Assembly: GCF_023920225.1 (NCBI RefSeq)
Contig: NZ_CP092587.1
Span: forward strand, 496,001 to 560,000
Length of the DNA stretch: 64,000 nucleotides
Direction of reading: 5' to 3'
Source: Vibrio gazogenes
GTDB taxonomy: Bacteria; Pseudomonadota; Gammaproteobacteria; Enterobacterales; Vibrionaceae
In this document: in pieces, positions 1 through 10,584 of the stretch
Layout of the letters: the number at the start of each line of letters is the position of its first letter
Position numbering within the stretch: the first letter of the stretch is position 1
Program-made: the position numbers and the translations under genes
Notes under the pieces: model-generated
Seen by the model: the letters and a program-made list of their open reading frames with translations, nothing else
Databases searched by the model: none
What the model was told of the DNA's origin: nothing

Positions 1-235
1 TTGCAAATAACCCCATAATTGTATTCACTGGCATGTGACTCAATCCAAAAATATAACCTTAAAAGAACATACAACATTATGATGAAATGTTGAACATTGG
101 CTATAAAGGCGCGCATGGTAACTCATTCGACGGTGCTTTAAAACCATTTTAGCGCATGAATGATATGTTATTTCTCACTTGCTCCTGTCTGAAATTGGCA
201 ATATCCTGTCGCTATCTGCCACGAAAGGTTTTGTT

Positions 236-1756
236 ATGGAAACTGAGATAGAACTGAAGTTTTTCGTTTCTTCTGAATATTCAGATGTTTTGCGTCGTAA
301 GATTGCCCAGACCAAAATTTTACAGCATCGTTGCCGTGAATTAGAGAATATATATTTTGATACGCCGGATAACTGGCTGCGTCAACATGATATCGGTCTG
401 CGAATCCGATGTTGTGATGGTGTGTATGTGCAGACGGTGAAAACCGCTGGGCGGGTTGTTGCTGGTTTACATCAGCGACCGGAATACAATGCCGAACATG
501 ACCGCAATACCCCTTCTCTTTCCCTCCATCCTCAAGATATTTGGCCCGAAGACCGCACTGCCGAGCAACTGGAAGCAGAACTTCTCCCTCTTTTTTCAAC
601 TGATTTTACACGTGAACAGTGGCTTGTCGGTATGCCTGACGGTAGTCAAATTGAAGTCGCTTTCGATCAGGGGAAAGTGATCGTCGGAGAATTGGAAGAC
701 CCGATTTGTGAGGTTGAACTGGAGTTGAAGTCAGGTCAGACTGATGCTTTATTTTCGCTGGCAAGAACATTGAGTGATGAAGGCGGCGTTCGTCTCGGAA
801 ATTTAAGTAAGGCTGCCAGAGGTTATCGACTGGCTTCCGGATATGTGGGTGATGAGACGAAGCCTTTGGCCTTGGTTGAAACAACAGCCAATGACACAGT
901 TGAATCTTGCTTTATCAATTCCTTGGAACATGCTTTAGAACATTGGCATTATCATGAACAGATTTATGTCGAAAAGGCATCGATAGAAGCATTGCATGAA
1001 ATTAGATATGCAATTTGTTTTATTCGTCAGACGCTTGCTGTATATAGTGATATTGTGCCTCGGCGTGCGAGTGCCATCCTGCGTCAGGAGCTCAAATGGC
1101 TGGAGCAGGAATTGTCTTGGTTGAAGAAGTCCAATTATCTCAATTATCTCTGTGAAGACAAAGGCCATATTTTGCGCAAGTTGGACGCTCGGAAGTTTTT
1201 ATTGTCGGAGCTTCGGACCTTGAAGGATGACTTACCGTCAACACAAGATATGTTGAAACTATTTTATTGTTCTCGTTATGTCGGTTTGATTCTCGACTTG
1301 AGTCGTTGGATTTTGACCAAAGGGTGGCAGCCTTTTCTGAATGAGAAAGCCCGAGTCATGATGGCGGAGTCGATTGAGCCGTTTTCAGCTGAGCAACTGG
1401 AACGCACTTGGAATGAGTTGTTAGCCGCTTTTCCCGCGGATAAGCAGTTCTCCAAACAGGATTATTTGATTCAGCAATATTGCCTGATGAGAAATTTATA
1501 CACCGGTATTGGATTTGCCAGCCTTTATAATGAAAGTGAACGCCAGTCCTTTCGATTACCATGGGCTGACTTGTTGCAAGGGATTGAGGATCTTTTAACG
1601 CTTGAACCATTAGAGCAGCAGGTTGATAAGCTTGAAGGCGATCAGCAAGAGCAATTAAAACGGTGGTTGATTCGGCAGGAAAACTCGATTCTTCATGCCA
1701 TGGAGCAAACCAGAAATATCAGTATGAGTGTGACACCTTATTGGAAGCATGTGTAA
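236..1756 (+). CDS. ygiF: Inorganic triphosphatase YgiF (CYTH-CHAD protein)
   Basis: Hydrolyses inorganic triphosphate in the cytoplasm. The N-terminal CYTH domain (about residues 1-205) opens with the ExExK signature (METEIELKF, E4-E6-K8), which binds the triphosphate and metal. The rest (about 225-500) is a helical, His/Arg-rich CHAD domain thought to bind polyphosphate. The length of 506 aa is typical of two-domain YgiF. An in-frame start lies 19 codons upstream, but the ATG at 236 has the GAAAGG ribosome site in front and puts the ExExK motif at the very N terminus, as in the family. Monocistronic or first gene of the window; the 235 bases before it show no gene. Confidence 0.9.
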   Translation: METEIELKFFVSSEYSDVLRRKIAQTKILQHRCRELENIYFDTPDNWLRQHDIGLRIRCCDGVYVQTVKTAGRVVAGLHQRPEYNAEHDRNTPSLSLHPQDIWPEDRTAEQLEAELLPLFSTDFTREQWLVGMPDGSQIEVAFDQGKVIVGELEDPICEVELELKSGQTDALFSLARTLSDEGGVRLGNLSKAARGYRLASGYVGDETKPLALVETTANDTVESCFINSLEHALEHWHYHEQIYVEKASIEALHEIRYAICFIRQTLAVYSDIVPRRASAILRQELKWLEQELSWLKKSNYLNYLCEDKGHILRKLDARKFLLSELRTLKDDLPSTQDMLKLFYCSRYVGLILDLSRWILTKGWQPFLNEKARVMMAESIEPFSAEQLERTWNELLAAFPADKQFSKQDYLIQQYCLMRNLYTGIGFASLYNESERQSFRLPWADLLQGIEDLLTLEPLEQQVDKLEGDQQEQLKRWLIRQENSILHAMEQTRNISMSVTPYWKHV

Positions 1757-2072
1757 CCTGAAAAAACGAATTGCTGCGTCGGGATGGCGCAGCCGATAAG
1801 CCCCGCTTCTTGTCTTTTTTCATATCTAAAATGAAGAAAGACTACAGAACAGCTCCGATGAGTCGATATAATTGTCATCGTTTGAGCATCAAATCAATCT
1901 GCCATTATGAGTTGTCTGAAAATATAAGGGAATCTACGCTGTTGTTGATGGCCTTCATAATGTTTGAAAATGAATTTTGGTATGCTCTTTGTTATTGCAA
2001 TCATAAGAAAAGATATAGTGATTTAGTGAGAATGATTGAATTGGAAAAATTAGGACTTAGTGGAGACGGATC
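1757..2072. other. Intergenic stretch without a convincing gene
   Basis: About 316 bases between ygiF and the chemoreceptor gene. A 6-bp stem (GCTGCG ... CGCAGC) lies at about 1782-1802, followed some 15 bases later by a T-rich run (TCTTTTTTC); it may help end ygiF transcription but is not a textbook terminator. An open frame runs from a TTG at 1771 but has no recognisable content. The chemoreceptor promoter must lie here. Confidence 0.4.
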
Positions 2073-3329
2073 ATGACAAAACTGGCCTTTAAGCCTTGGG
2101 AACGGGTAATTACGGATATTCGTCTTGTTCCCAAGATGGTGATGCTGATGGTATTCAGCACGATATTGATAGTTGCAAAACAGCTCTGGGATGCCAGTAC
2201 ATTTTACTCAGCCCTTTTAGATGCCACACATAATGTTGAGGTCGCACAACAGAACTATGAAGCCTATATCACGCAAGTTGTTTGGCAAACGTTACTGTTA
2301 ATTGTTGTTTTCATTATACTATTACTATTTGCAGCGAGAGTGATGTTAAGACAAACGCAGTTTATCAGCGATGCAATTAGGGCCATGGCAAACCGAGATT
2401 TATCTGAGCCAGTTGAGATGGAATGCAAAGATGAATACGGTGATGTCGCCAGAGAAATTGAAAAAACGCGCCGTCAATTGCAAGACATGGTTAAACTGCA
2501 AATCACCAGCTCTCAGGAATTATCAGGGCTGACAGAAGTGATGACCATCAGTATGTCCGAAACCAAAGACTCGGCACAAGAAGAGTTCAATGAAATTGAT
2601 CAGTTAGCGACAGCAATGAGTGAAATGTCGTCTACGGTTCATACGGTTGCTGATCATGCGCAAAATGCCTCATCGTTGACTGAACAGGCTTCATCTCGTG
2701 CCAAAACAGGTCAGGAGTTTGTCCAAGGAACTGTCTTGAAAATGCGTGATCTCTCCTCTGATATTTCTGAATCTGCACAAGCAGTTAATCAGGTTGAGGA
2801 ACGTGTTGTCGCTATCGGTAGTGTTGTTGGTACGATCCAAAGTATTTCTGAACAGACTAATTTATTAGCACTGAATGCTGCGATTGAAGCTGCGCGTGCC
2901 GGTGAAGCTGGCCGGGGGTTTGCCGTCGTTGCTGACGAAGTCCGTAATCTTGCTCAGAGGACTCAACAGGCAACTGTTGAGATTCAGGAGATGATTTCTC
3001 AGTTGCAAAGCAGTGCGAATTTAGCTGTAGAACTGATGGAAAAGAGTGTTGTTGAAGCGGCTGACGGTGTGGAATTGGTCGCGAATGCGGGCAATGAACT
3101 GGATGGTATTGTTGAACAAATTCAGCAAATTAATGATATGAATTTCCAAATCGCCAGTGCTGCCGGTCAACAGAGTGGTGTTGCCGAGGAAATGAATCAG
3201 AATCTGACCAATGTCCGTGAGCTGGTCGAAGCTTCCGTCTCCGTGGTCGGTGAGTTGTTGGAAACATCTGAAATTATGCAGAGCAATGCTGAGGAACTGG
3301 ATCAGAAGATTACTTCATTCAAAGTATGA
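2073..3329 (+). CDS. Methyl-accepting chemotaxis protein with minimal periplasmic loop
   Basis: Membrane chemoreceptor that signals to CheA/CheW. Two membrane segments (about residues 20-37 and 69-90) enclose a periplasmic loop of only about 30 residues. A HAMP-like linker (about 91-145) and a long coiled-coil signalling domain follow. The highly conserved hairpin tip, EQTNLLALNAAIEAARAGEA followed by GRGFAVVADEVRNLAQRT, lies at about residues 260-297. No C-terminal CheR-binding pentapeptide is present. With so small an outer domain it probably senses a membrane, redox or intracellular cue rather than binding a ligand in a Cache or 4HB domain; this is inference. The start ATG has GGAGA 6 bases upstream. 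Confidence 0.88.
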   Translation: MTKLAFKPWERVITDIRLVPKMVMLMVFSTILIVAKQLWDASTFYSALLDATHNVEVAQQNYEAYITQVVWQTLLLIVVFIILLLFAARVMLRQTQFISDAIRAMANRDLSEPVEMECKDEYGDVAREIEKTRRQLQDMVKLQITSSQELSGLTEVMTISMSETKDSAQEEFNEIDQLATAMSEMSSTVHTVADHAQNASSLTEQASSRAKTGQEFVQGTVLKMRDLSSDISESAQAVNQVEERVVAIGSVVGTIQSISEQTNLLALNAAIEAARAGEAGRGFAVVADEVRNLAQRTQQATVEIQEMISQLQSSANLAVELMEKSVVEAADGVELVANAGNELDGIVEQIQQINDMNFQIASAAGQQSGVAEEMNQNLTNVRELVEASVSVVGELLETSEIMQSNAEELDQKITSFKV

Positions 3330-3494
3330 TCCTGTTTTGAAATTGTAAGCGCTCACTGAGAGGCTGTTGAACTTTCGTGTTTTAATCACGTTGGCGCAAT
3401 TCCTTCAAGTGGGCGTTTTTTTTACCATCATTTTTTTCAAGCGGGCTGTTTTTAATCATCAGTTTTGTAGGGCACCGATCATAAGAGGCTGCGA

Positions 3495-6341
3495 ATGCAA
3501 TTACCATCCGAACTTCAAGCATTATCCGATTTTAACTATCAGCGGTTGACGGAAAAACATCCGGTGATCTTATCTTGGCCTTCACCGCTAACCGAACAAC
3601 TGAAATATGTCTTGGGATTGAGTGATTTTCTGTATGAAGCGTTAATGCGTGATGCGCAATTGTGTGAAATATTTCCGACCATGATTGAGAGTCAATCCCG
3701 GGCTGATGGTTACCGACAGCAGTTACAGCAACAGTTGGTCTCAGAGCCGAATGAAGCCTCGGGAGAGCAGATACTTCGTGCGCTGAGGAACCGGGAAATG
3801 TTTTATATTGCCTGGCGCGATTTTCTAGCGGACTGGTCACTTGAAGAGAGTTTGCTACATCTCTCCGAGTTAGCGGAAGCATTGATCTTTGAAACGTATC
3901 AATGGCAATACGCACTTTGCTGCAAGCTTTGGGGAACCCCGGTCAATCAAGCGGGAGAGACCCAGCCCATGTTAATTATCGGTATGGGGAAACTCGGTGG
4001 TGGAGAACTGAATTTTTCATCCGATATTGATTTGATTTTTGCCTACCCGGATAACGGTGAAACGCAAGGCGTACGAAAAAGTATTGCGAATGCCCAATTC
4101 TTTACGCGGCTGGGGCAGAGAATCATTAAAAGCCTTGATCAGCAAACGGCCGATGGTTTTTGTTATCGCGTTGATATGCGGCTCAGACCTTTTGGTGATA
4201 GCGGCCCGTTGGTGATGAGTTTTGCAGCACTAGAAGACTATTATCAGGAACAGGGAAGAGACTGGGAACGCTATGCGATGGTGAAAGCACGCGTGATGGG
4301 GCGCGAAATGTATGTGTGCTATCAGGAGCTGAGACAGATGCTGCGTCCTTTCGTGTTTCGCCGTTACATTGATTTCAGTGCGATTCAATCGCTGCGCCGG
4401 ATGAAGTCGATGATTCAAAGTGAAGTTCGTCGGCGGGGATTGGTGAATAATATTAAACTTGGTGCAGGCGGTATTCGGGAAATCGAATTTATTGTCCAAT
4501 CATTTCAGTTGATCCGGGGAGGACGCGAACCGGGCCTACGAAAACGCGGTTTATTAGAAACGTTGGACGCCATTTTGACGTTAGGGCTGCTTGGTGAGCA
4601 CGAAGTGACTTCGCTGCAACAAGCATATTTATTTTTAAGACGCGTAGAAAATCTACTTCAAGCCTTGGCGGATAAGCAGACGCAGACCTTGCCCGATGAT
4701 TCATCTTCCCAGCAGCGTCTAGTGACGGCTTTGGGGATAGAGAGTTGGGAGAGGCTCCTTCAGGATATTCAGGCGCATATGAACCGTGTACATCAAATTT
4801 TCAGAGATTTGATCGGTGATGAAGACGATAGTGAAGAAACGCCGGTTGAACCGGTGTATCAAGAGCTTTGGGATATGGCGAATAAACCGGAAGTCGTCGC
4901 CGATATTCTCGACAAAGATCTCGCCTTAACGGCTGAAAGCAAAGTGGCGGATGTGCTGCTGCAATTTAAAACCGAATTGGCTAAAAAAACCTTGGGGCCT
5001 CGTGGCCGGGAAGTGATGAATCATTTAATGCCAAAAGTGTTTCAGGCGATTTTCCGTCACCCTGACGCTCAGTTCGGCTTTCCCCGGGTTTTGTATCTGT
5101 TACAAAGGATTGCCACCCGAACCACCTATCTGGAATTGCTCGATGAGCATCCCGCAGCACTGATGCAATTAACCCGCTTATGTACCGCGAGTCCGATGAT
5201 TTCTGAACAATTGGCTCGTTATCCCATTTTGCTCGATGAATTACTCGATCCGCATCAGCTTTATCATCCGATTCCACTGGATCAATATCGCGTGGAACTG
5301 CGAGATTTTTTAGCCCGTATTCCTCAGGATGATATGGAGCAGCAAATGGAAGGGCTGCGTCAGTTTAAGCAGATCTGTCTGCTGCGCATTGCCGCAGCTG
5401 ATATCGCGGACGTCATGCCGGTGATGAAAGTGAGTGACCACCTTACTTATTTGGCGGAAGCGATTGTTGAAGCCGTTGTTCATCAGGCATGGGAACAATT
5501 AAAAGAGAAATATGGTGAGCCGACGCATCTGAGTCAGCGTGACGGCAAAGGGTTTGCGGTGATTGGGTACGGTAAAGTGGGAGGCTGGGAGCTGGGTTAT
5601 AACTCCGACTTGGATTTGGTTTTTCTCCATGATTGCCCGGCTAATATTAATACCGATGGCCATAAAGAAATTGATGGTCGCCAGTTTTATTTACGTCTGG
5701 CACAACGCATTATTCATATTTTCTCGGTGCGAACCGCTTCCGGTATTTTATATGAGGTTGATATGCGCCTCAGACCCTCTGGTGCCTCGGGGTTATTAGT
5801 GGCACCGGTTAGTGCTTTTGCCGAATATCAGCATCAGGAAGCGTGGACATGGGAGCATCAGGCTCTTGTGCGTGCGCGCATGATTTATGGCGATGAGCCA
5901 TTAGCGGAGGCATTTATGCAAACGCGTCATCAGGTGTTAAGTCTTGTCAGAGATGAAGCGATTCTGAAACGAGAAGTGGTTGAGATGCGAGAAAAAATGC
6001 GTCAGCACCTTGCGGAGAAAAAAGCGGGTCGTTTTATGCTTAAACAGGATCGAGGCGGTATCACGGATATTGAATTTTTAGCGCAGTATCTGGTGCTTCG
6101 CTATAGCAGTCAGCACCCGGAGCTGACGCGTTGGTCGGATAATGTCAGAATTTTCGAGTCATTGATGATGGCCGGAATGATGTCATCGGAACAGATGCAA
6201 GCACTCATTGAGGCTTATACCACCATGAGAGACCAGATTCATCATCGTAATTTGCTGAATCTGGATGCGGACGTGAGTCAAGATAAACTCTCGACAGAAC
6301 GTGAGGTGGTGATTCAAGCTTGGCAACAGTGGCTGGGATAA
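3495..6341 (+). CDS. glnE: Bifunctional glutamine synthetase adenylyltransferase/adenylyl-removing enzyme
   Basis: Adds AMP to and removes AMP from a tyrosine of glutamine synthetase in response to PII (GlnB), so controlling nitrogen assimilation. At 948 aa it has the full two-domain length. Each half carries a nucleotidyltransferase motif: [20 protein letters not shown] from about residue 162 (deadenylylating half) and [20 protein letters not shown] from about residue 690 (adenylylating half). Both keep the Gly-rich loop and the DxD metal ligands. The ATG at 3495 is preceded by AAGAGG. It is followed after 77 bases by hldE, a glnE-hldE order also found in Escherichia coli. Confidence 0.97.
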   Translation: MQLPSELQALSDFNYQRLTEKHPVILSWPSPLTEQLKYVLGLSDFLYEALMRDAQLCEIFPTMIESQSRADGYRQQLQQQLVSEPNEASGEQILRALRNREMFYIAWRDFLADWSLEESLLHLSELAEALIFETYQWQYALCCKLWGTPVNQAGETQPMLIIGMGKLGGGELNFSSDIDLIFAYPDNGETQGVRKSIANAQFFTRLGQRIIKSLDQQTADGFCYRVDMRLRPFGDSGPLVMSFAALEDYYQEQGRDWERYAMVKARVMGREMYVCYQELRQMLRPFVFRRYIDFSAIQSLRRMKSMIQSEVRRRGLVNNIKLGAGGIREIEFIVQSFQLIRGGREPGLRKRGLLETLDAILTLGLLGEHEVTSLQQAYLFLRRVENLLQALADKQTQTLPDDSSSQQRLVTALGIESWERLLQDIQAHMNRVHQIFRDLIGDEDDSEETPVEPVYQELWDMANKPEVVADILDKDLALTAESKVADVLLQFKTELAKKTLGPRGREVMNHLMPKVFQAIFRHPDAQFGFPRVLYLLQRIATRTTYLELLDEHPAALMQLTRLCTASPMISEQLARYPILLDELLDPHQLYHPIPLDQYRVELRDFLARIPQDDMEQQMEGLRQFKQICLLRIAAADIADVMPVMKVSDHLTYLAEAIVEAVVHQAWEQLKEKYGEPTHLSQRDGKGFAVIGYGKVGGWELGYNSDLDLVFLHDCPANINTDGHKEIDGRQFYLRLAQRIIHIFSVRTASGILYEVDMRLRPSGASGLLVAPVSAFAEYQHQEAWTWEHQALVRARMIYGDEPLAEAFMQTRHQVLSLVRDEAILKREVVEMREKMRQHLAEKKAGRFMLKQDRGGITDIEFLAQYLVLRYSSQHPELTRWSDNVRIFESLMMAGMMSSEQMQALIEAYTTMRDQIHHRNLLNLDADVSQDKLSTEREVVIQAWQQWLG

Positions 6342-6418
6342 TATCTCGGAGCGTGGTTATTCAGCCTGTGATTGGGCTGTGATAAACTCTGAACAAATCG
6401 AAAAACTGGAGATTTCTA

Positions 6419-7849
6419 ATGAAGCCAATTCTACCTGACTATAACCAAGCAGGTGTTTTAATTGTTGGTGATGTGATGTTGGACCGCTATTGGTACGGCC
6501 CGACCGGGCGAATTTCACCGGAGGCCCCGGTGCCGGTTGTGAAAGTCGAACACAATGAGGAACGACCGGGCGGAGCTGCAAACGTTGCGATGAATATTGC
6601 ATCGCTTGGTGGGCAGGCGCATATCGTCGGATTAACTGGCCAAGACGAGCCTGCCGCAGTTTTGGAAGAAAAGCTGACTTCATTAAATGTTCATTGCCAC
6701 TTTGTGGCTTTACCTTCTTATCCGACGATTACTAAGTTACGTGTCTTAAGTCGTGGTCAGCAGCTAATCCGCCTTGATTTTGAAGATAAATTCGAGAATA
6801 CCGACCCCGAGCTGGTGCTGTCCAAAATGGAAAGTTCTCTCCCTCTGGTTCGCTCTGTTATCCTGTCTGATTACGCTAAAGGCGCACTGGAACATGTGCA
6901 GCAGTTTATTCAGAAAGCGAAACAGTTCGATGTGCCTGTCTTTATTGATCCGAAAGGTGCCGATTTCGAACGCTATCGTGGGGCGACACTGCTAACGCCG
7001 AATATGGCTGAGTTTGAGACGGTTGTCGGTAAGGTTCATTCAGAAGATGAATTGGTTACCAAAGGGTTTGCCTTGATAGAGGAATATGAGCTTGACGCAT
7101 TGTTAGTGACGCGCAGTGAGCATGGGATGACCTTGCTACGTCATGGCTATGAACCGTTCCATTTACCGACCCTGGCAAAGGAAGTTTATGATGTGACAGG
7201 TGCCGGAGATACGGTGATTTCCGTTCTGGCAGCTTCGGTTGCTGCGGGTAAACCGTTGGATGAAGCGTGTGTGCTGGCAAATGCGGCGGCCGGGATCGTC
7301 GTTGGTAAAGTCGGAACATCAACGGTATCGACGATTGAATTGGCGGAAGCGATTCATGGGAGTCAGGATACCGATTTCGGGGTTGTGAATGAGAAAACGC
7401 TGATTGAAGCGGTTAAAAAAGCCCAGTCCCGTGGTGAGAAAGTCGTGATGACCAATGGTTGTTTCGATATTCTTCATGCCGGACATGTCTCTTATCTCAA
7501 TCATGCGGCACAACTGGGAGATCGCCTGATTGTTGCTGTCAATACCGATGAGTCGGTGAAGCGGTTGAAGGGACCGGGTCGTCCGGTTAATCCGACGGAT
7601 CGTCGCATGGCCGTTCTGGCTGGGTTAGGTGCCGTCGATTGGGTTGTCCCATTCAGCGAAGATACGCCGCAACGTTTAATTGCGACCATATTGCCCGATC
7701 TTCTGGTCAAAGGTGGCGATTATCGTCCTGAAGAGATTGCGGGGGGTCAGGAAGTGATTGCCGCTGGTGGTGAAGTGCAAGTACTTAACTTTGAAGATGG
7801 CTGTTCAACCTCTGAAATTATTGAAGCCATTAAAGGTGGTCGCGGTTAA
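6419..7849 (+). CDS. hldE: Bifunctional D-beta-D-heptose-7-phosphate kinase/heptose-1-phosphate adenylyltransferase
   Basis: Makes ADP-heptose for the lipopolysaccharide inner core. The N-terminal half (about residues 1-320) is a PfkB-type sugar kinase with the ATP/anion-hole signature [16 protein letters not shown] near residue 259. The C-terminal half begins around residue 340 and has the cytidylyltransferase-type motif [15 protein letters not shown]. The length of 476 aa matches the fused gammaproteobacterial enzyme. The start ATG follows CTGGAGA. Transcription runs into the shared terminator at 7878-7905. Confidence 0.97.
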   Translation: MKPILPDYNQAGVLIVGDVMLDRYWYGPTGRISPEAPVPVVKVEHNEERPGGAANVAMNIASLGGQAHIVGLTGQDEPAAVLEEKLTSLNVHCHFVALPSYPTITKLRVLSRGQQLIRLDFEDKFENTDPELVLSKMESSLPLVRSVILSDYAKGALEHVQQFIQKAKQFDVPVFIDPKGADFERYRGATLLTPNMAEFETVVGKVHSEDELVTKGFALIEEYELDALLVTRSEHGMTLLRHGYEPFHLPTLAKEVYDVTGAGDTVISVLAASVAAGKPLDEACVLANAAAGIVVGKVGTSTVSTIELAEAIHGSQDTDFGVVNEKTLIEAVKKAQSRGEKVVMTNGCFDILHAGHVSYLNHAAQLGDRLIVAVNTDESVKRLKGPGRPVNPTDRRMAVLAGLGAVDWVVPFSEDTPQRLIATILPDLLVKGGDYRPEEIAGGQEVIAAGGEVQVLNFEDGCSTSEIIEAIKGGRG

Positions 7850-7877
7850 CATCCCCTATAAGCGACTGCATTCAAAT

Positions 7878-7905
7878 AAAAAAGCCAGCAATTTGCTGGC
7901 TTTTT
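7878..7905. terminator. Bidirectional intrinsic terminator between hldE and tolC
   Basis: Perfect hairpin AAAAAGCCAGCA / TGCTGGCTTTTT with a 3-base loop, A-tract on the left and T-tract on the right. It can therefore terminate both convergent genes, hldE (+) and tolC (-). Confidence 0.9.
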
Positions 7906-7956
7906 GGTCAATGTTACAGGCTGTCTGACGTGCTCTGAATAATTTCAGAGCTGTAT

Positions 7957-9264
7957 TTATTTCAGACCTGCATTGATAGCGAGAATATCTTGCTCGTTTA
8001 ACGTTCCGACCGCCTGTTTTAACTGAAGTACGTTGAGGATATAGTCATAACGTGCATCAGATAGGTTTCTGTTTGCGTCATAGAGGCGACGGGTTGAGTC
8101 CAGAACATCCACGATGGTCCGGGTGCCGACATCAAAACCGGCTTCAGTGGCCTGTAGTGCTGATTTTGCCGACACGACGGCTTGTTGGTAAGCTCGGATG
8201 GCTTCGATGGAAGCATTGATGTTGTTATTGTATGCACGAACGTTTTTAACGACGCTACGATAACTTGCTTCAAGATCTTCACTGGCTTGCGTTAAACCAT
8301 ATTCCGCTCGCTTGGTCTCCGCAGTAATTTTACCGCCGGTGTAAAGAGGAACCGAAAGGTTAACACCGACACTGACATTATTGATCGGATCGAAAGCGTC
8401 ATAGTTTGCATTGGAGCTCTCGTATTCATGCTTGGTGCTATAACCCGCATCCAGACTTAGGTTAGGTAAATGCCCTGAACTCGCTAAAGCAATTTTTTCA
8501 CGAGCAATATCTTGTGAAATTCTGGCCGTCAACAGCGATAAATTCTTCTTCTGGGCTTCATTGACCAGTTCGGTCATCGTTTTGTCCATTCTACTGGCAG
8601 AGAAACGATCGGTATCCAATGAGCTGAGTTGGTGATGTTCCTGACCGGTAATTTCCCGAATGGCTTCGTAACTGTTGGTCAGGCTATTCTCAGCTAAAAC
8701 TTCATCAGCCAGGACACTATCGTATTGGGCTTGAGCATCGTGGACATCGGTGATCGCAGATAAACCGACTTCAAAACGTTGTTTGGTCTGTTCCAGTTGA
8801 CGGGCGACTGCATTTTTTTCAGCACGTACAAAAGCAAGGTTATCTTTGGCTCTCAGTACTTCAAAGTAGGCTTGAGCAACACGTAAAATAAGATTTTGCT
8901 GTGTTTGTGCATATTGAGAATCGACTTGGCGTGCTGATTTCTCAGCGATTCCCAAATTCAGCCAGCTGTTTCTGTCATAAAGCGTCTGAGATAAAGTCAC
9001 GCCCGCAGACCATTGCTTGCTGTCTGCAACGTCTTTATTACTGCTGATGACGTTGTAACCTGTTGTCAGGTTGATTTGTGGTAATAGTTCTCCCCGAGTT
9101 GACTTTATTGCTTCATAGGCTGAGTCTCGTTGTGCCGCAGCGCTAAGCAACTGGGGATCATTTTGTTTGGCTTGGTCATAGATTTCCGCAAGGGTATCTG
9201 CCCAAACGATTGGGGACAGACTTCCTAAGGCGATACTGACGCATAGTGGGAGCAGTTTTTTCAT
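7957..9264 (-). CDS. tolC: Outer membrane efflux channel TolC
   Basis: Trimeric outer-membrane/periplasmic exit duct used by RND, MFS and ABC exporters and type I secretion. A signal peptide (MKKLLPLCVSIALGSLSPIVWA) precedes the typical start of the mature protein, DTLAEIYDQAKQNDPQL. Two OEP repeats follow, with the second starting near residue 230. The length of 435 aa is slightly shorter than E. coli TolC because the C-terminal tail is missing, as is usual in Vibrio. The ribosome site AGGAAG lies just upstream. It is divergent from nudF, sharing a 233-base AT-rich promoter region. Confidence 0.95.
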   Translation of the reverse strand: MKKLLPLCVSIALGSLSPIVWADTLAEIYDQAKQNDPQLLSAAAQRDSAYEAIKSTRGELLPQINLTTGYNVISSNKDVADSKQWSAGVTLSQTLYDRNSWLNLGIAEKSARQVDSQYAQTQQNLILRVAQAYFEVLRAKDNLAFVRAEKNAVARQLEQTKQRFEVGLSAITDVHDAQAQYDSVLADEVLAENSLTNSYEAIREITGQEHHQLSSLDTDRFSASRMDKTMTELVNEAQKKNLSLLTARISQDIAREKIALASSGHLPNLSLDAGYSTKHEYESSNANYDAFDPINNVSVGVNLSVPLYTGGKITAETKRAEYGLTQASEDLEASYRSVVKNVRAYNNNINASIEAIRAYQQAVVSAKSALQATEAGFDVGTRTIVDVLDSTRRLYDANRNLSDARYDYILNVLQLKQAVGTLNEQDILAINAGLK

Positions 9265-9497
9265 TCTTCCTATTCCTGCAATATTGTCATGAGAGATTGC
9301 GCTCGATAGTTTAACTTAAATTTGCTAAGAAGTGCTTAGGGAGTTTGTCATTTTTCTGGTTAATTATCCATCTGTGTAGTAAACAAATTAATTAATTTAA
9401 CTATTTTAGTAATTTTTATATAAAAAGTTGAACTGCATCCTTGGTGAGTAAACCCTTACATGGTTAAATTTAAGGATTCAAATGGAGAATAGAAAGA

Positions 9498-10127
9498 ATG
9501 CGATCATCACGAAAAGAGCCGACACAGTTTTCTTCTCAAGATTTGCAGGTTGTCAAAAAAGAGACACTTTTTAACGGCTTCTTCAAAATGGTAAAGTATT
9601 ATTTCAAATATAGGCAGTTTGAAGGTGGCTGGAGTCGGGTTGTTGAACGGGAAATGTTTGTGCGGGGGCGTGCTGCCGCAGTGCTTCCTTATGATCCGGT
9701 GCTTGATCAAGTTGTCTTAATTGAGCAAATCCGTGTTGGCGCACTTGAAAACCAGCATCCATGGCAGTTTGAAGTTGTTGCCGGGATTGTCGAAGACGGT
9801 GAATCTTCGGAAGATGTGGTTCGCCGCGAAGCTGTCGAAGAAGCAGGCCTCAACCTCGAACAGATTGTTCCGGTGACGTCATACTATCCATCATCTGGCG
9901 GATGCAATGAAATGATTGACGTCTATGTTGGTGAAGTTGACGCCTCCAAAGCACATGGTGTTCATGGGCTGGATGGGGAGGATGAGGATATTCGTGTCCA
10001 TGTATTAAGTCGGGAAGAGGCTTATCACTGGGTGAAAACGGGTAAGATTGAAAATGGTGCCTCCATTATTGCATTACAATGGTTGGCGTTAAATTGGGAA
10101 GAACTGAAGACACAATGGCAGAAGTAG
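9498..10127 (+). CDS. nudF: ADP-ribose pyrophosphatase (Nudix hydrolase NudF)
   Basis: Hydrolyses ADP-ribose to AMP and ribose 5-phosphate, clearing a reactive NAD breakdown product. The Nudix box is intact: GIVEDGESSEDVVRREAVEE then AG at about residues 95-117, with the REAVEEAG metal-binding core. The length of 209 aa is normal. First gene of the conserved run nudF-yqiB-cpdA-yqiA-parE-parC, and it overlaps the next gene by 13 bases. Confidence 0.95.
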   Translation: MRSSRKEPTQFSSQDLQVVKKETLFNGFFKMVKYYFKYRQFEGGWSRVVEREMFVRGRAAAVLPYDPVLDQVVLIEQIRVGALENQHPWQFEVVAGIVEDGESSEDVVRREAVEEAGLNLEQIVPVTSYYPSSGGCNEMIDVYVGEVDASKAHGVHGLDGEDEDIRVHVLSREEAYHWVKTGKIENGASIIALQWLALNWEELKTQWQK

Positions 10128-10573
10128 CAATGAAAAAGCCGTATCATGTTGACTTACCGGAATTGATGCGGGTTTATGAAACAAACTATGCAAAACTGAA
10201 TGCGTTGTTGCCATCGATGCACAGCGCTGAGGATGTGCGTTGTTACCAAGCCTTGCGTATGAATTATCAACTCGAAGTCATGGAAGTGACCAAATATACG
10301 ACATTGGTCAAGATATGTCAGAGTGATGATGTCGCTGTCTTTCCTCTACCGACTATGTCTGTCAGGTTATATCATGATGCGCGTGTTGCCGAGGTATGCA
10401 GTGCTGAACAGATACACCGATTAAAGCCTCGTTACGATTATCCGAACGATAGCATGGTACAAAAAGATGAAAAGGCTCAGACTAACCGTTTTTTGGGAGA
10501 TTGGCTGACCTTTTGTTTAAAGCATGGTATTACTCGTGCACCGATTAATATCCGGGATCGATCATCTTCATAA
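10115..10573 (+). CDS. yqiB: DUF1249 family protein (YqiB-like)
   Basis: Small cytoplasmic protein of unknown function that always sits between nudF and cpdA in enterics and vibrios. Recognised by context and by the pattern HVDLPELMRVYETNYAKLNA at the N terminus, the central LEVMEVTKYTTLVKI and the basic MSVRLYHDARVAEV segment. The start at 10115 (152 aa) overlaps nudF by 13 bases; an ATG five codons on (10130) is an alternative. Neither has a strong ribosome site, so translation may be coupled to nudF. It ends 11 bases before cpdA. Confidence 0.85.
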   Translation: MAEVAMKKPYHVDLPELMRVYETNYAKLNALLPSMHSAEDVRCYQALRMNYQLEVMEVTKYTTLVKICQSDDVAVFPLPTMSVRLYHDARVAEVCSAEQIHRLKPRYDYPNDSMVQKDEKAQTNRFLGDWLTFCLKHGITRAPINIRDRSSS

Positions 10574-10584
10574 GGTAAGTAGAT

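Noticed and set aside
1771..2076. Open frame of about 100 codons upstream of the chemoreceptor gene
   Set aside because: Starts at TTG without a ribosome site, has no recognisable content and overlaps the chemoreceptor start; it looks like chance.
3367..3549. Frame of 60 codons between the chemoreceptor gene and glnE
   Set aside because: Overlaps the glnE start in another frame, phenylalanine-rich from a T-run, no ribosome site.
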